DNA of 10,381 nt from Acidobacteriaceae bacterium (GTDB lineage Bacteria > Acidobacteriota > Terriglobia > Terriglobales > Acidobacteriaceae). This document shows positions 1 through 5,610 of this stretch, piece by piece (the stretch's first letter is position 1; the number at the start of each line of letters is the position of its first letter). The notes below the pieces were generated by a model, which was not told where the DNA came from, searched no databases, and saw only the letters and a list, made by a program, of their open reading frames with translations. Made by a program: the position numbers and the translations under genes. The stretch lies in assembly GCA_003156235.1 (NCBI GenBank), contig PMGP01000185.1, positions 7,523-17,903 on the forward strand, written 5' to 3'.

Positions 1-109
1 CGCTGGCAATCATCTCCAGCCCTTCGTGCTGGCGGAGGGTTTCCTGGGCAAGGGCTGCGGCAACTTCCGGGTCGGCCTGGGAAAGGGTCAAAGTCATGCG
101 ATCAGTCAT
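1..109 (-). CDS. glyA: Serine hydroxymethyltransferase, N-terminal 36 codons only
   Basis: Serine hydroxymethyltransferase is a cytosolic PLP enzyme that interconverts serine plus tetrahydrofolate with glycine plus methylene-tetrahydrofolate. Reading leftward from the ATG at 109, the frame is open to the window edge and ends in HEGLEMIAS, which matches the start of the conserved family segment (RQ...LIASEN). The preceding residues (DPEVAAALAQETLRQ) fit the family's N-terminal helix that opens with a Glu-Arg-Gln-like stretch. The start at 109 follows AAGGAGA at 122-128, with slightly long spacing of 12 bases; an in-frame ATG at 97 is an alternative. The gene continues beyond base 1, so the PLP lysine and the rest of the enzyme are not visible. 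The identification rests on this short segment but the motif is distinctive. Confidence 0.85.
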   Translation of the reverse strand, partial: MTDRMTLTLSQADPEVAAALAQETLRQHEGLEMIAS

Positions 110-121
110 GATGAAATTCTA

Positions 122-166
122 TCTCCTTTCCCTCATGCGATACACTCTCTCCTTTTCCTCATGCGA
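122..166 (-). repeat. 19-bp direct repeat duplicating the glyA ribosome-binding region
   Basis: Bases 122-140 and 148-166 match at 18 of 19 positions with a 26-base period. Read on the minus strand each copy is TCGCATGAGG(A/G)AAAGGAGA, so each contains an ATG and a Shine-Dalgarno sequence. A shorter third match, CGCATGA, lies at 94-100 inside the glyA start region. The copies create two tiny upstream reading frames: 174-133 (13 codons, peptide MAFRMRKRRECIA) and 136-119 (5 codons, MRERR), whose stop and start overlap as ATGA. Whether these are translated is unknown; the repeat itself is directly visible. Confidence 0.7.
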
Positions 167-189
167 AACGCCATAGCCTTTATGAGAAG

Positions 190-218
190 ACTTTAAGAAC
201 ATTATTATCAATGGTCAA
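190..218 (-). promoter_or_regulatory. Probable sigma-70-type promoter of glyA
   Basis: On the minus strand a -35 box TTGACC (213-218) and a -10 box TAAAGT (190-195) are separated by exactly 17 bases of AT-rich spacer. Transcription would begin near base 183 and give a leader of about 74 bases before the glyA ATG at 109. Both boxes are close to consensus and correctly oriented, but no start site has been measured. Confidence 0.6.
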
Positions 219-296
219 GTTAGACCAGACATTAGACTTACGGTAAGTTCAGAGTAATCATTGAGCACGCGTATCTTCCCAGATCATGCTCCAACC

Positions 297-322
297 CTGC
301 CGTCATCTTCATGAGACGGCAG
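297..322 (+). terminator. Stem-loop, terminator- or attenuator-like
   Basis: CTGCCGTC (297-304) pairs perfectly with GACGGCAG (315-322) across a 10-base loop. On the plus strand it is followed by the T-rich but interrupted stretch AGTTGTTTATG, which makes a weak intrinsic-terminator shape. It lies between two divergent genes, so its role is unclear: it could end a short leader RNA or sRNA, or be an attenuator ahead of the rightward gene. The stem is certain, the function is not. Confidence 0.35.
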
Positions 323-530
323 AGTTGTTTATGCCCTTAAAATTCTTTCACTGTTACACTTCTTCGCTTCCTTTTACCGGCCCCGCTGCCGTGCCGGAAG
401 AGTAAGCCCATTTGTGGCTTGAGATGAGGCCGGAGTTCCGCGGCTGGTTTTACTTCGGCCATTGCCGCATAATCGGGGAACCCAATCAGCAGAAATCTGC
501 TATCGTTTTCGTTAATTGTTCGAGGCGGCT

Positions 531-1133
531 ATGAGAACGTACCGGAATCAAATGGTCCTGATCATGATCGTTGCGTCGGCACTGCTGTCGTCAAGTGCGC
601 AGACCCCAGCCATCGATCCGGCCCTTCTGTCCAAAGCCAGCGCCGGCGACGCGGCCGCCCAGGTGCAGTTGGGAGACAACGCCCGTACGGCGGGGGACGC
701 GGTTCCACACAACCCCATACAATCAGCCGAGTACTATAAGCAGGCCATCGCGTGGTATCGCAAGGCGGCCGATCATGGCTCCATTGCCGGCCAGATGCAT
801 CTCGCCGCGCTCTATCGCGACGGCGGCAAAGGCTTTTCCCGCGACATGTCGCAGGCCGCCGAGTGGTATCGCAAAGCCGCCGAGCAGGGAGACGTGACCG
901 CGCAAGCTACTCTCGGCGTGCTCTACTCCATCGGCCAGGGCGTTCCGCGCGACGACGTGGAGGCTTACTACTGGCTTGATCTGGCCGCGTCCGTCAAGGG
1001 GCCGAATCAGGAGAAGTACGCCGCCAGCCGCCAGTTGATCGGAACCCACATCACCGCTGATCAACTTGAAGTAGTCCAGGATCGCGTGGCCGCGTGGATT
1101 GCCGCGCATCCGCGTCCTGCGATAACCGAATAA
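531..1133 (+). CDS. Secreted Sel1-repeat (TPR-like) protein
   Basis: A 200-residue protein that is probably periplasmic. An N-terminal signal peptide is visible: RTYRNQ, then the hydrophobic run MVLIMIVASALL, then SSSAQ with likely cleavage after Ala23. The mature part carries about three Sel1-like repeats, roughly residues 42-81, 83-119 and 123-155, shown by AIAWYRKAADHGS, AAEWYRKAAEQGD...AQATLGVLY and GQGVPRDDVEAYYWLDLAA. A C-terminal helix (about 160-190, ITADQLEVVQDRVAAW) is typical after such repeats. Sel1 repeats form alpha-solenoids that bind other proteins; no catalytic residue is expected and the partner is unknown. The ATG at 531 is preferred because GAGG (522-525) lies five bases upstream and the signal peptide then begins normally; a TTG at 516 would add five residues. 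The gene is followed by a MITE-like element. Confidence 0.85.
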   Translation: MRTYRNQMVLIMIVASALLSSSAQTPAIDPALLSKASAGDAAAQVQLGDNARTAGDAVPHNPIQSAEYYKQAIAWYRKAADHGSIAGQMHLAALYRDGGKGFSRDMSQAAEWYRKAAEQGDVTAQATLGVLYSIGQGVPRDDVEAYYWLDLAASVKGPNQEKYAASRQLIGTHITADQLEVVQDRVAAWIAAHPRPAITE

Positions 1134-1149
1134 CAGGCGTTCCGCCGCC

Positions 1150-1361
1150 TTAGAACCTGTCCAATAACTCGGCTTTGGGTGAAGGGTACGGGCTTTAGCC
1201 CGTACGTCAAAGGCAGAAATAGCTATGGGCTTTAGCCCCTGAGGGATGCTTTTTCGGCTGTTTGCATTCCCTCAGCGGCTAAAGCCGGAAATTAAAATCG
1301 ACTATCTATGTACGGGCTGAAGCCCGTACCCTTCAAAGAATAGTTTTTGGACAGGCTCTTA
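1150..1361. mobile_element. MITE-like palindromic element with terminal inverted repeats
   Basis: The termini GAACCTGTCCAATAACT (1153-1169) and the complement of 1342-1358 (GAGCCTGTCCAAAAACT) match at 15 of 17 positions and are flanked by TTA on both sides (1150-1152 and 1359-1361), which looks like a 3-bp target duplication. Inside, a second nested pair, GAAGGGTACGGGCTTTAGCC at 1181-1200 plus CGTAC, is mirrored at 1311-1334. A third pair, GGCTTTAGCC plus CTGAGGGA(A)TGC, is mirrored around the centre near 1250-1263. Each arm contains its own small palindrome, GGGCTTTAGCCC or a close variant. There is no transposase. TNA target duplications and GAGCCTGT-like ends are known in the IS427/IS1031 branches of the IS5 family, so a non-autonomous derivative is a reasonable inference but unproven. 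The RNA could fold into a long branched hairpin and may terminate or shield transcription between the two flanking genes. Confidence 0.7.
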
Positions 1362-1372
1362 ATCGAACACGT

Positions 1373-2281
1373 ATGCTGAAGAAGATGCGATTTTCTCCAT
1401 TTCTCAGGACAATCAAGGGACCACTCTCTCTCCTTTGCCTGTTGGCTTTCGCGCTGGCCGCGGTTCGCGCCCAATCTCCCGCCGTCTCGTTGACTCCCGC
1501 GGTGGTTGTAGCCGGCTCCCCGGAGCTGCTTCGCGTGGTCGCGCCCAATGCCGCCGCCGTCGATGGCCAGTGGCTGGACCGCAAGCTGGAGTTTTTTCGC
1601 GGGCTCGACGGCCATGGGTGGTTTGCGCTGGCTGGCGTCGATGTCGAAGCTCCCGTCGGGCCGTCTGAATTAGAGATAACGATCCATGACGCAAAAGGCG
1701 GCACGCACTCCCTGAGCCGCACCATCCGGGTTCATCCCGCACACTACCCCACCAGCGTGCTCACCGTTGCTCCGGAGTACGTCCAGCCCGGTCCCGAGGC
1801 GCTCAAACAAATCGCTGCCGACCAGTTGCTTACTGAAAAAGCCTATGCCTCCAGCACGCCGGAACCGCTGTGGAAAGGTAACTTCCGCGCACCCGTGGCC
1901 TCGCCGCAATCCGAGCGATTCGGCACACGCCGCATCTTCAACGGCAAGCTGGCCAGCAATCACAAGGGACTGGATTTTCGCGCCGCGCCGGGAACGCCCG
2001 TGCGAGCCGGCAATGGCGGCGTTGTGGTGCTGGCTCAGCCGCTCTACTACGCGGGCAACTGCGTGGTCATCGATCACGGCCTGGGGCTGTACACGCTTTC
2101 CATGCATCTGAGCCGGATTAACGTGCGCGTCGGCCAGCATGTCGAGCGCGGCGATCGGCTGGGCTTGAGCGGCGCCACCGGCCGCGTCACCGGCCCGCAT
2201 CTCCACTGGGCCGTCCGCTGGCAGGGCGCATACCTGGACCCCGCAAAGCTCCTGCGACTCGACCTCAGTGAGGTGCGTTAA
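1373..2281 (+). CDS. Secreted M23 (LytM-type) metallopeptidase
   Basis: A 302-residue, probably periplasmic peptidase of the zinc M23 family, which cleaves peptide cross-links in peptidoglycan. The N-terminus has a basic start (MLKKMRF...RTIK), a hydrophobic core PLSLLCLLAFALAA and a likely cleavage site VRA-QS near residue 33. Residues 35-125 look like an all-beta accessory domain with no motif I can name. The catalytic domain spans about 170-295 and keeps the zinc ligands: His197 and Asp201 in HKGLD, and His278 in GPHLHW, with His276 and His245 (SMHLS) as the usual catalytic histidines. All key residues are present, so it is probably active rather than a degenerate activator. The start is uncertain: neither ATG 1373 nor the in-frame ATG 1385 has a good Shine-Dalgarno sequence. 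The 5' region was apparently replaced by the adjacent palindromic element, which ends 11 bases before 1373. Confidence 0.88.
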   Translation: MLKKMRFSPFLRTIKGPLSLLCLLAFALAAVRAQSPAVSLTPAVVVAGSPELLRVVAPNAAAVDGQWLDRKLEFFRGLDGHGWFALAGVDVEAPVGPSELEITIHDAKGGTHSLSRTIRVHPAHYPTSVLTVAPEYVQPGPEALKQIAADQLLTEKAYASSTPEPLWKGNFRAPVASPQSERFGTRRIFNGKLASNHKGLDFRAAPGTPVRAGNGGVVVLAQPLYYAGNCVVIDHGLGLYTLSMHLSRINVRVGQHVERGDRLGLSGATGRVTGPHLHWAVRWQGAYLDPAKLLRLDLSEVR

Positions 2282-2310
2282 AGGATGTTTGAGTTCAATG
2301 AGTATGGGCT

Positions 2311-2331
2311 TTCCGCGCCAGCGGGGTTTTT
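2311..2331 (+). terminator. Probable intrinsic terminator of the M23 gene
   Basis: TTCCGC (2311-2316) pairs with GCGGGG (2321-2326), including two G-U pairs, around the tetraloop GCCA, and is followed directly by TTTTTC. The stem is short but the position, 30 bases after the M23 stop codon and facing a convergent gene, fits a terminator. Confidence 0.5.
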
Positions 2332-2336
2332 CTATT

Positions 2337-2356
2337 CCCTACTCCCTACTCCCTAT
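2337..2356. repeat. Heptanucleotide tandem repeat (CCCTACT) over a stop codon
   Basis: Just under three tandem copies of CCCTACT lie here. The minus-strand stop codon TAG of the alpha/beta-hydrolase gene (2346-2348) is part of one copy. Since seven is not a multiple of three, a gain or loss of units between the stop codon and the gene body would change the reading frame at the C-terminus. Confidence 0.7.
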
Positions 2357-3575
2357 TTCCTGCTTTTCTCAGCGCCTTATATGCCCTGTATACAAACGAC
2401 CCCATGTACCATCCGTCGATGAATTTATAAGGCGTTTCTCCGGTGGTGTAGTGGCCGCAGGGCAGCACGCGCGGCTCGAAGTTCAGCCCGATGCGCTTGA
2501 AGGCCTCCAGCACCTGAAGAGAGTACTCCAGCGGAAAAGTCAGATCGTAGTTCGCATAGATCAGCAGAACCTTTTTTTTCGCTCCATCCACCTCTGCGCG
2601 CATGATCTTGTCGTAGTAGCTGCATGGACTCACGGCTGCCCACAGCGCCCGCACCCGTTCCTGATTAAGCCCCGCCTCTTCCAGCGCCTGCTTCACGTGT
2701 CGTGTGCTCTGCCCTGCCCAAGTCACGTCTCCAAATGCTGTGGACGCATGGTTGAAGGCATTCACCCTGAGCCGCTTGTCGTGCGCGCTGGCCAGGAAGG
2801 CGTAGCAGGAACCCAGGCTGGTGCCCAGCACGCCGAAGTGCTCGTAGCCCTGCTCCTCCAGCCAGTCCAGGCAGCAGCGAATATCCACCACCGCCTGCCG
2901 GCACGCCGAAATCGTGCGCCCGATGTTCGAGCTCACCGCGTAATCCGAGCGCTCCAGCTCCTCTGGCCGGCGAATGTCGTGGTACGGCTTGGAGAGCCGC
3001 AGCGCCGAGATCCCCATCTTGTTGAAGATGGTGCACAGCGAGTTGTGGCTGAAGGCGTCCGCATTCCATTGCGGCATCACCACAATGGCCTGCTTGGGTC
3101 GCTTGGGGTCTTTGTGTTCCGGCGCAGGATACCAGCGCGCATTCACCAGATTATTCTCCGGATAAGGCGTCCGCTCCGGCGAGGTGAAGCGCAGAAATTG
3201 CGCTCTCGGTATTTTTCCTTCCGCGGCTTGCTGCTTCAGAGCTGCATCCTGGGCCAGCGTCTCCGGGCGCACATTGGTGGGAAACAACTCCGGGTGACGC
3301 TCTTCCAGCCGAAAATCAGTGGGCCGCTTGTAGCTGAAGAAATCGTCGCTGTGGCGAATCAGAAACTGATTAATACGCATCATGGCGGCCTCGGCCAGCG
3401 CTGGGTCAGCCACGATCTCCGGCCCCGGCATTGCCTCCGCATAGCCATGCTCGCGCAGAAACGGCTCAACCCACTCGAAGCCCCACTCCAGCGGCCGCAC
3501 CACACGATTCTCGTCGCGCGTTGTCAGCGCAGTCTCCCACCGGTACATCCAGCGCGCATATTTCTTTTTCAGCAT
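2346..3575 (-). CDS. Alpha/beta-hydrolase fold protein, cytosolic
   Basis: A 409-residue protein without signal peptide or membrane segment. The C-terminal two thirds have an alpha/beta-hydrolase pattern: a strand and loop IVVMPQW (164-170) where the oxyanion region is expected, the nucleophile elbow GTSLG (251-255, Ser253), a candidate acid Asp344 in YANYDLTFP, and a candidate base His375 in LPCGHYTTG. The triad is therefore complete and in order. The N-terminal 160 residues are rich in charged and aromatic residues and have no motif I can place. The layout recalls large ABHD18-like or dienelactone-hydrolase-like families, but I cannot fix the family or substrate. The ATG at 3575 has no clear Shine-Dalgarno sequence; Met10 is an alternative. 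The gene converges on the M23 gene with a 64-base gap. A long open frame on the opposite strand is a shadow of it. Confidence 0.78.
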   Translation of the reverse strand: MLKKKYARWMYRWETALTTRDENRVVRPLEWGFEWVEPFLREHGYAEAMPGPEIVADPALAEAAMMRINQFLIRHSDDFFSYKRPTDFRLEERHPELFPTNVRPETLAQDAALKQQAAEGKIPRAQFLRFTSPERTPYPENNLVNARWYPAPEHKDPKRPKQAIVVMPQWNADAFSHNSLCTIFNKMGISALRLSKPYHDIRRPEELERSDYAVSSNIGRTISACRQAVVDIRCCLDWLEEQGYEHFGVLGTSLGSCYAFLASAHDKRLRVNAFNHASTAFGDVTWAGQSTRHVKQALEEAGLNQERVRALWAAVSPCSYYDKIMRAEVDGAKKKVLLIYANYDLTFPLEYSLQVLEAFKRIGLNFEPRVLPCGHYTTGETPYKFIDGWYMGSFVYRAYKALRKAGNRE

Positions 3576-3630
3576 GAGTATAGGACAATTTTAGCAGCGC
3601 AAGACAAGCGTGCGTCCCAGGCGCGGTGGG

Positions 3631-3673
3631 TACCCCAGGTTCGGCGCAGTCTCATCGCGCCTAACCTGGGGTA
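3631..3673. repeat. 17-bp-arm inverted repeat, REP-like hairpin
   Basis: TACCCCAGGTTCGGCGC (3631-3647) is mirrored by 3657-3673 with 16 of 17 positions pairing and a 9-base loop. It lies between the 3' end of one minus-strand gene and the start of the next (gap 3576-3759). There is no clear T-tract on the minus strand, so it is not a standard terminator; a GCTTTTT follows it on the plus strand after about ten bases. The form is that of a REP-type palindrome that may stabilise or process mRNA ends. A family in this genome is suspected, but only one copy is visible here. Confidence 0.65.
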
Positions 3674-3759
3674 GCTATAACTGCTGCTTTTTACAGTTTC
3701 TCGGACTTCGGGCGCCCATAATCATCTACTCAGACATGAGCCCTCTACCGAAGGCACGG

Positions 3760-4359
3760 TCAGAACTCCACATCCGGAGCCCCATCCCCCACCAATCCAA
3801 GCGTTTGCATCCGCGTAATCACTGACTTCAGCAGCTCGAAAAGGTTCTTCAATCGCTCTACATCTTTGATTTTCCGGGACAATTCGTAGTAGCAGAGCAT
3901 GCTGACACCCGCCGGCAGCTTGCCGGTAAACTCTTCAGGCGTCTGGTGCCGGCTGATCTCGAATGTGATATAGGGTTGGCGCCCCACAAGTTCCTGAATC
4001 GCCGGGTCAGAGAATATCTCCCGGATTTTTCCCGGATCGCTGCCCGTGATGGCGAATTTCTTATCGAACGCTGACGTCCCCGTGAGAATCGGCTTCTTCC
4101 CGAAAAGCGCCTTGAATTTTGCGGCAAGGTCATTCTGCTGCAGTGAGAATTGCAAACCTGTGGGGTTGAAAAAGGGCAGCTTCATGCAAGTCCTGGTGCG
4201 GACAGAGGGGTTATACATCGTTACGGTGTCAAGGGCCACCTTCCAAGGGCCAAGGGGAGAAATTACACGTTGATCGACACCGTTTCTCAGAATACTGGAG
4301 GAGATGATTTCTCCTTTCGTCGACTGAGAATAGGCTTGCCAAACTTCTTCTATGCTCAT
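3760..4359 (-). CDS. Uncharacterised cytosolic protein, DUF3137-like pattern
   Basis: A 199-residue protein with no signal peptide or membrane helix. Visible parts: a short N-terminal helix, a beta-rich middle with TRTCMKLPFFNPTGLQFSL (about 55-73), the segment FDKKFAITGSDPGKIREIFSDPAIQELV (about 98-125), and a C-terminal helix KDVERLKNLFELLKSVITRM (165-184). I recall bacterial hypothetical proteins with the same sequence order, and the FDKKF...DP.K.RE.FSDP element resembles DUF3137-type proteins, but no function is known to me. The start at 4359 is chosen because GAGAGG stands about five bases upstream; the frame remains open to 4428 without a better site. Base composition is visibly more AT-rich than in nadD, as in the lipoprotein gene next to it, which may indicate a different history. 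It follows that gene by 124 bases on the same strand. Confidence 0.7.
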   Translation of the reverse strand: MSIEEVWQAYSQSTKGEIISSSILRNGVDQRVISPLGPWKVALDTVTMYNPSVRTRTCMKLPFFNPTGLQFSLQQNDLAAKFKALFGKKPILTGTSAFDKKFAITGSDPGKIREIFSDPAIQELVGRQPYITFEISRHQTPEEFTGKLPAGVSMLCYYELSRKIKDVERLKNLFELLKSVITRMQTLGLVGDGAPDVEF

Positions 4360-4416
4360 GATTCCTCTCGTAAGTGGGGCTGTTATTGCTGGTTGCTGCC
4401 GACGACCAAGCGTAAT

Positions 4417-4434
4417 TGAGGTGGGCACACCTCA
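4417..4434 (-). terminator. Short hairpin after the lipoprotein gene
   Basis: TGAGGTG (4417-4423) and CACCTCA (4428-4434) form a perfect 7-bp stem with a tetraloop, 50 bases downstream of the lipoprotein stop codon. Read on the minus strand it is followed by ATTACGC, with no real T-tract, so termination would be weak at best. Confidence 0.3.
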
Positions 4435-4483
4435 GGCGTCAAGTCGTACGTCTGTAGATTGCCTGATGGTTCCTGAGCGGTGA

Positions 4484-4960
4484 TTAAGGTTTGACCTGGA
4501 CATGGTGTTTTTCTTCCAAGGCCGTGAGGTCGGCGCGGAATTTTTCATCGGCTTTCGCGGCGTCACTGATCTTGGCCTGGGCCGCCTGGGCAAGCGCATG
4601 ATCATGCTTTTCGATGGCTTCTCCCAGTTGCTTGGAACCCTCTTCCATGCTCGTGAGGGCTGCGATGCAGCTCTGATTGAGATCCTGCACTTCCTTGGTT
4701 TCGGGCTTGAACGCTTCCATCTTGCCGCGGAATTCATCAAGTAGCGCAATTCCCTCTTTGTTTTTTGCCAAAAACTCTTCTGGACTGGAGGTTTTGCTGG
4801 CTTCATCCAGTTTTGCGGCGAACTTTTCGCTGTAACTGTTGTACACGGGAACTGCGGTTTTGCTGTACTGGGAAAGGTCGTCCTTGATGGCGTCACAGCC
4901 CAAGGCCGAGGTGAGAAGCAAGGTAGCACCGACAACAAACAAAAGCGTAGATTTTTTCAT
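4484..4960 (-). CDS. Small helical probable lipoprotein
   Basis: A 158-residue exported protein. MKKSTLLFVVGATLLLTSALGC has a basic start, a hydrophobic core and a Cys22 in SALGC, a slightly non-standard lipobox, so membrane anchoring through Cys22 is probable but not certain. The mature part is almost entirely predicted helix and rich in Ala, Glu, Lys and Gln (for example LAQAAQAKISDAAKADEKFRAD is one long amphipathic stretch), consistent with a helical bundle or coiled coil. A second cysteine, Cys98, lies mid-protein. I do not recognise a named family. The start at 4960 has GGAG six bases upstream; the frame is open to 4990 but without a better site. It has its own probable promoter (4998-5027) and precedes the uncharacterised gene at 3760-4359 on the same strand. 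Confidence 0.75.
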   Translation of the reverse strand: MKKSTLLFVVGATLLLTSALGCDAIKDDLSQYSKTAVPVYNSYSEKFAAKLDEASKTSSPEEFLAKNKEGIALLDEFRGKMEAFKPETKEVQDLNQSCIAALTSMEEGSKQLGEAIEKHDHALAQAAQAKISDAAKADEKFRADLTALEEKHHVQVKP

Positions 4961-4997
4961 GCGTAGCTCCAAAGATAGTGAGTTGGACATCAGAGTT

Positions 4998-5027
4998 ACG
5001 CTACGCTCGCCGCCTGATTCCCGTCAA
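4998..5027 (-). promoter_or_regulatory. Probable promoter of the lipoprotein gene
   Basis: On the minus strand TTGACG (5022-5027) and TAGCGT (4998-5003) are separated by 18 bases, which would start transcription near 4991 and give a leader of about 30 bases that includes the GGAG site. The -10 box keeps only the TAnnnT positions. Just upstream of the -35 box is a small palindrome (5034-5046). Confidence 0.45.
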
Positions 5028-5033
5028 GTACAA

Positions 5034-5046
5034 TTAACTGCGTTAA
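5034..5046. promoter_or_regulatory. Operator-like palindrome TTAAC-TGC-GTTAA
   Basis: A perfect 5-3-5 inverted repeat seven bases upstream of the -35 box of the lipoprotein promoter. Position and symmetry suit an activator or repressor dimer site, but no regulator is known and such a short palindrome can arise by chance. Confidence 0.3.
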
Positions 5047-5141
5047 CGAGGAAGCGGGCGGGGAGCCCACGTCTCGATTATCCCTCATAAGCTCCCGTGG
5101 CCCTCTGAGACCCAAGAGTCCACAAAGCTAATCTGCGCCGC

Positions 5142-5564
5142 TCAGTCGGCCTGCTTGCAAGCTCGCTTCAGCACAAGATACTCCGCCGTCACCCAGCCCA
5201 GTCCCAGCAACGTAATCACCGCGATCACCACCTGCGAGATCACGCAATACAGGCACCACACCTGCAAAACATACTCTTCTATAAAGGTAAGCCGCAGCGC
5301 AAAGCCGAGTCCTACAAGCGCGGCTAAAAACACCAGCGCCCGCTGCCGCCAGAAGGCCAGCCCCGCCAGTGCCAGGTAGCCCGCAATCCCGATCACCGAT
5401 ACGGGAACGCCCTCGATCTCGGCATACGGACTGTGGTTCACGATCCCGCAATCCCACTTCTCGTTGATCGAGCAGGGCTGGGTGTCGGTGCAGTAGTGAA
5501 CATGCAACGCCAGTGCGGAAACCACCACGCCGGCCAGAGCCAGAATTGCAATCAAATAGCGCAT
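5142..5564 (-). CDS. VKOR-family quinone-linked thiol oxidoreductase
   Basis: A 140-residue inner-membrane protein of the vitamin K epoxide reductase family. Bacterial members re-oxidise DsbA-like thioredoxins in the periplasm and pass electrons to quinone, doing the job of DsbB. The diagnostic residues are present: the shuttle pair Cys31 and Cys39 (CSINEKWDC), the following NHSPYAEIEGVPVSVIGIAGY region with Ser45, and the redox motif Cys104-Leu-Tyr-Cys107 (WCLYC). Hydrophobic segments at about 2-20, 53-71, 77-93 and 108-130 fit four membrane helices. Unlike many bacterial VKORs it has no fused thioredoxin domain, so a separate DsbA-like partner must be elsewhere. No Shine-Dalgarno sequence is evident before ATG 5564. 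It is divergent from nadD with only 46 bases between the start codons. Confidence 0.92.
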   Translation of the reverse strand: MRYLIAILALAGVVVSALALHVHYCTDTQPCSINEKWDCGIVNHSPYAEIEGVPVSVIGIAGYLALAGLAFWRQRALVFLAALVGLGFALRLTFIEEYVLQVWCLYCVISQVVIAVITLLGLGWVTAEYLVLKRACKQAD

Positions 5565-5610
5565 TGATTTCGATGCTACCAGAGCGGCCCGCGGAGACTA
5601 ACATGGACAC

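Larger units (their letters stand above)
110..530. other. Divergent intergenic region between glyA and the Sel1-repeat gene
   Basis: About 420 bases without a recognisable gene. It holds the glyA promoter and duplicated leader on the left and a perfect 8-bp stem at 297-322. The right-hand half (about 330-515) shows only a weak 5-bp CCGGC/GCCGG inverted repeat (377-397). I could not find a convincing promoter for the rightward gene; CATAAT at 468-473 is a possible -10 box without a good -35 partner. No tRNA-like fold was seen. Confidence 0.6.

Noticed and set aside
377..397. CCGGC/GCCGG inverted repeat in the glyA-Sel1 intergenic region
   Set aside because: Only five base pairs with an 11-base GC-rich loop; too weak to call a regulatory structure.
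1292..1742. Three overlapping minus-strand frames at the start of the M23 gene
   Set aside because: They overlap the M23 signal peptide and beta domain, one runs into the palindromic element, and none shows a recognisable protein pattern.
2268..3674. A 468-codon plus-strand open frame
   Set aside because: It lies opposite the alpha/beta-hydrolase gene, whose product has a full catalytic triad; the plus-strand translation is rich in Arg, His and Leu with no domain pattern, as expected for a codon-bias shadow.
5062..5100. GGAGC-CCACG ... GCTCC-CGTGG arrangement suggesting an RNA pseudoknot
   Set aside because: Both 5-bp stems would need connecting loops of zero length, which is sterically unlikely, and no gene start or frameshift site is next to it.
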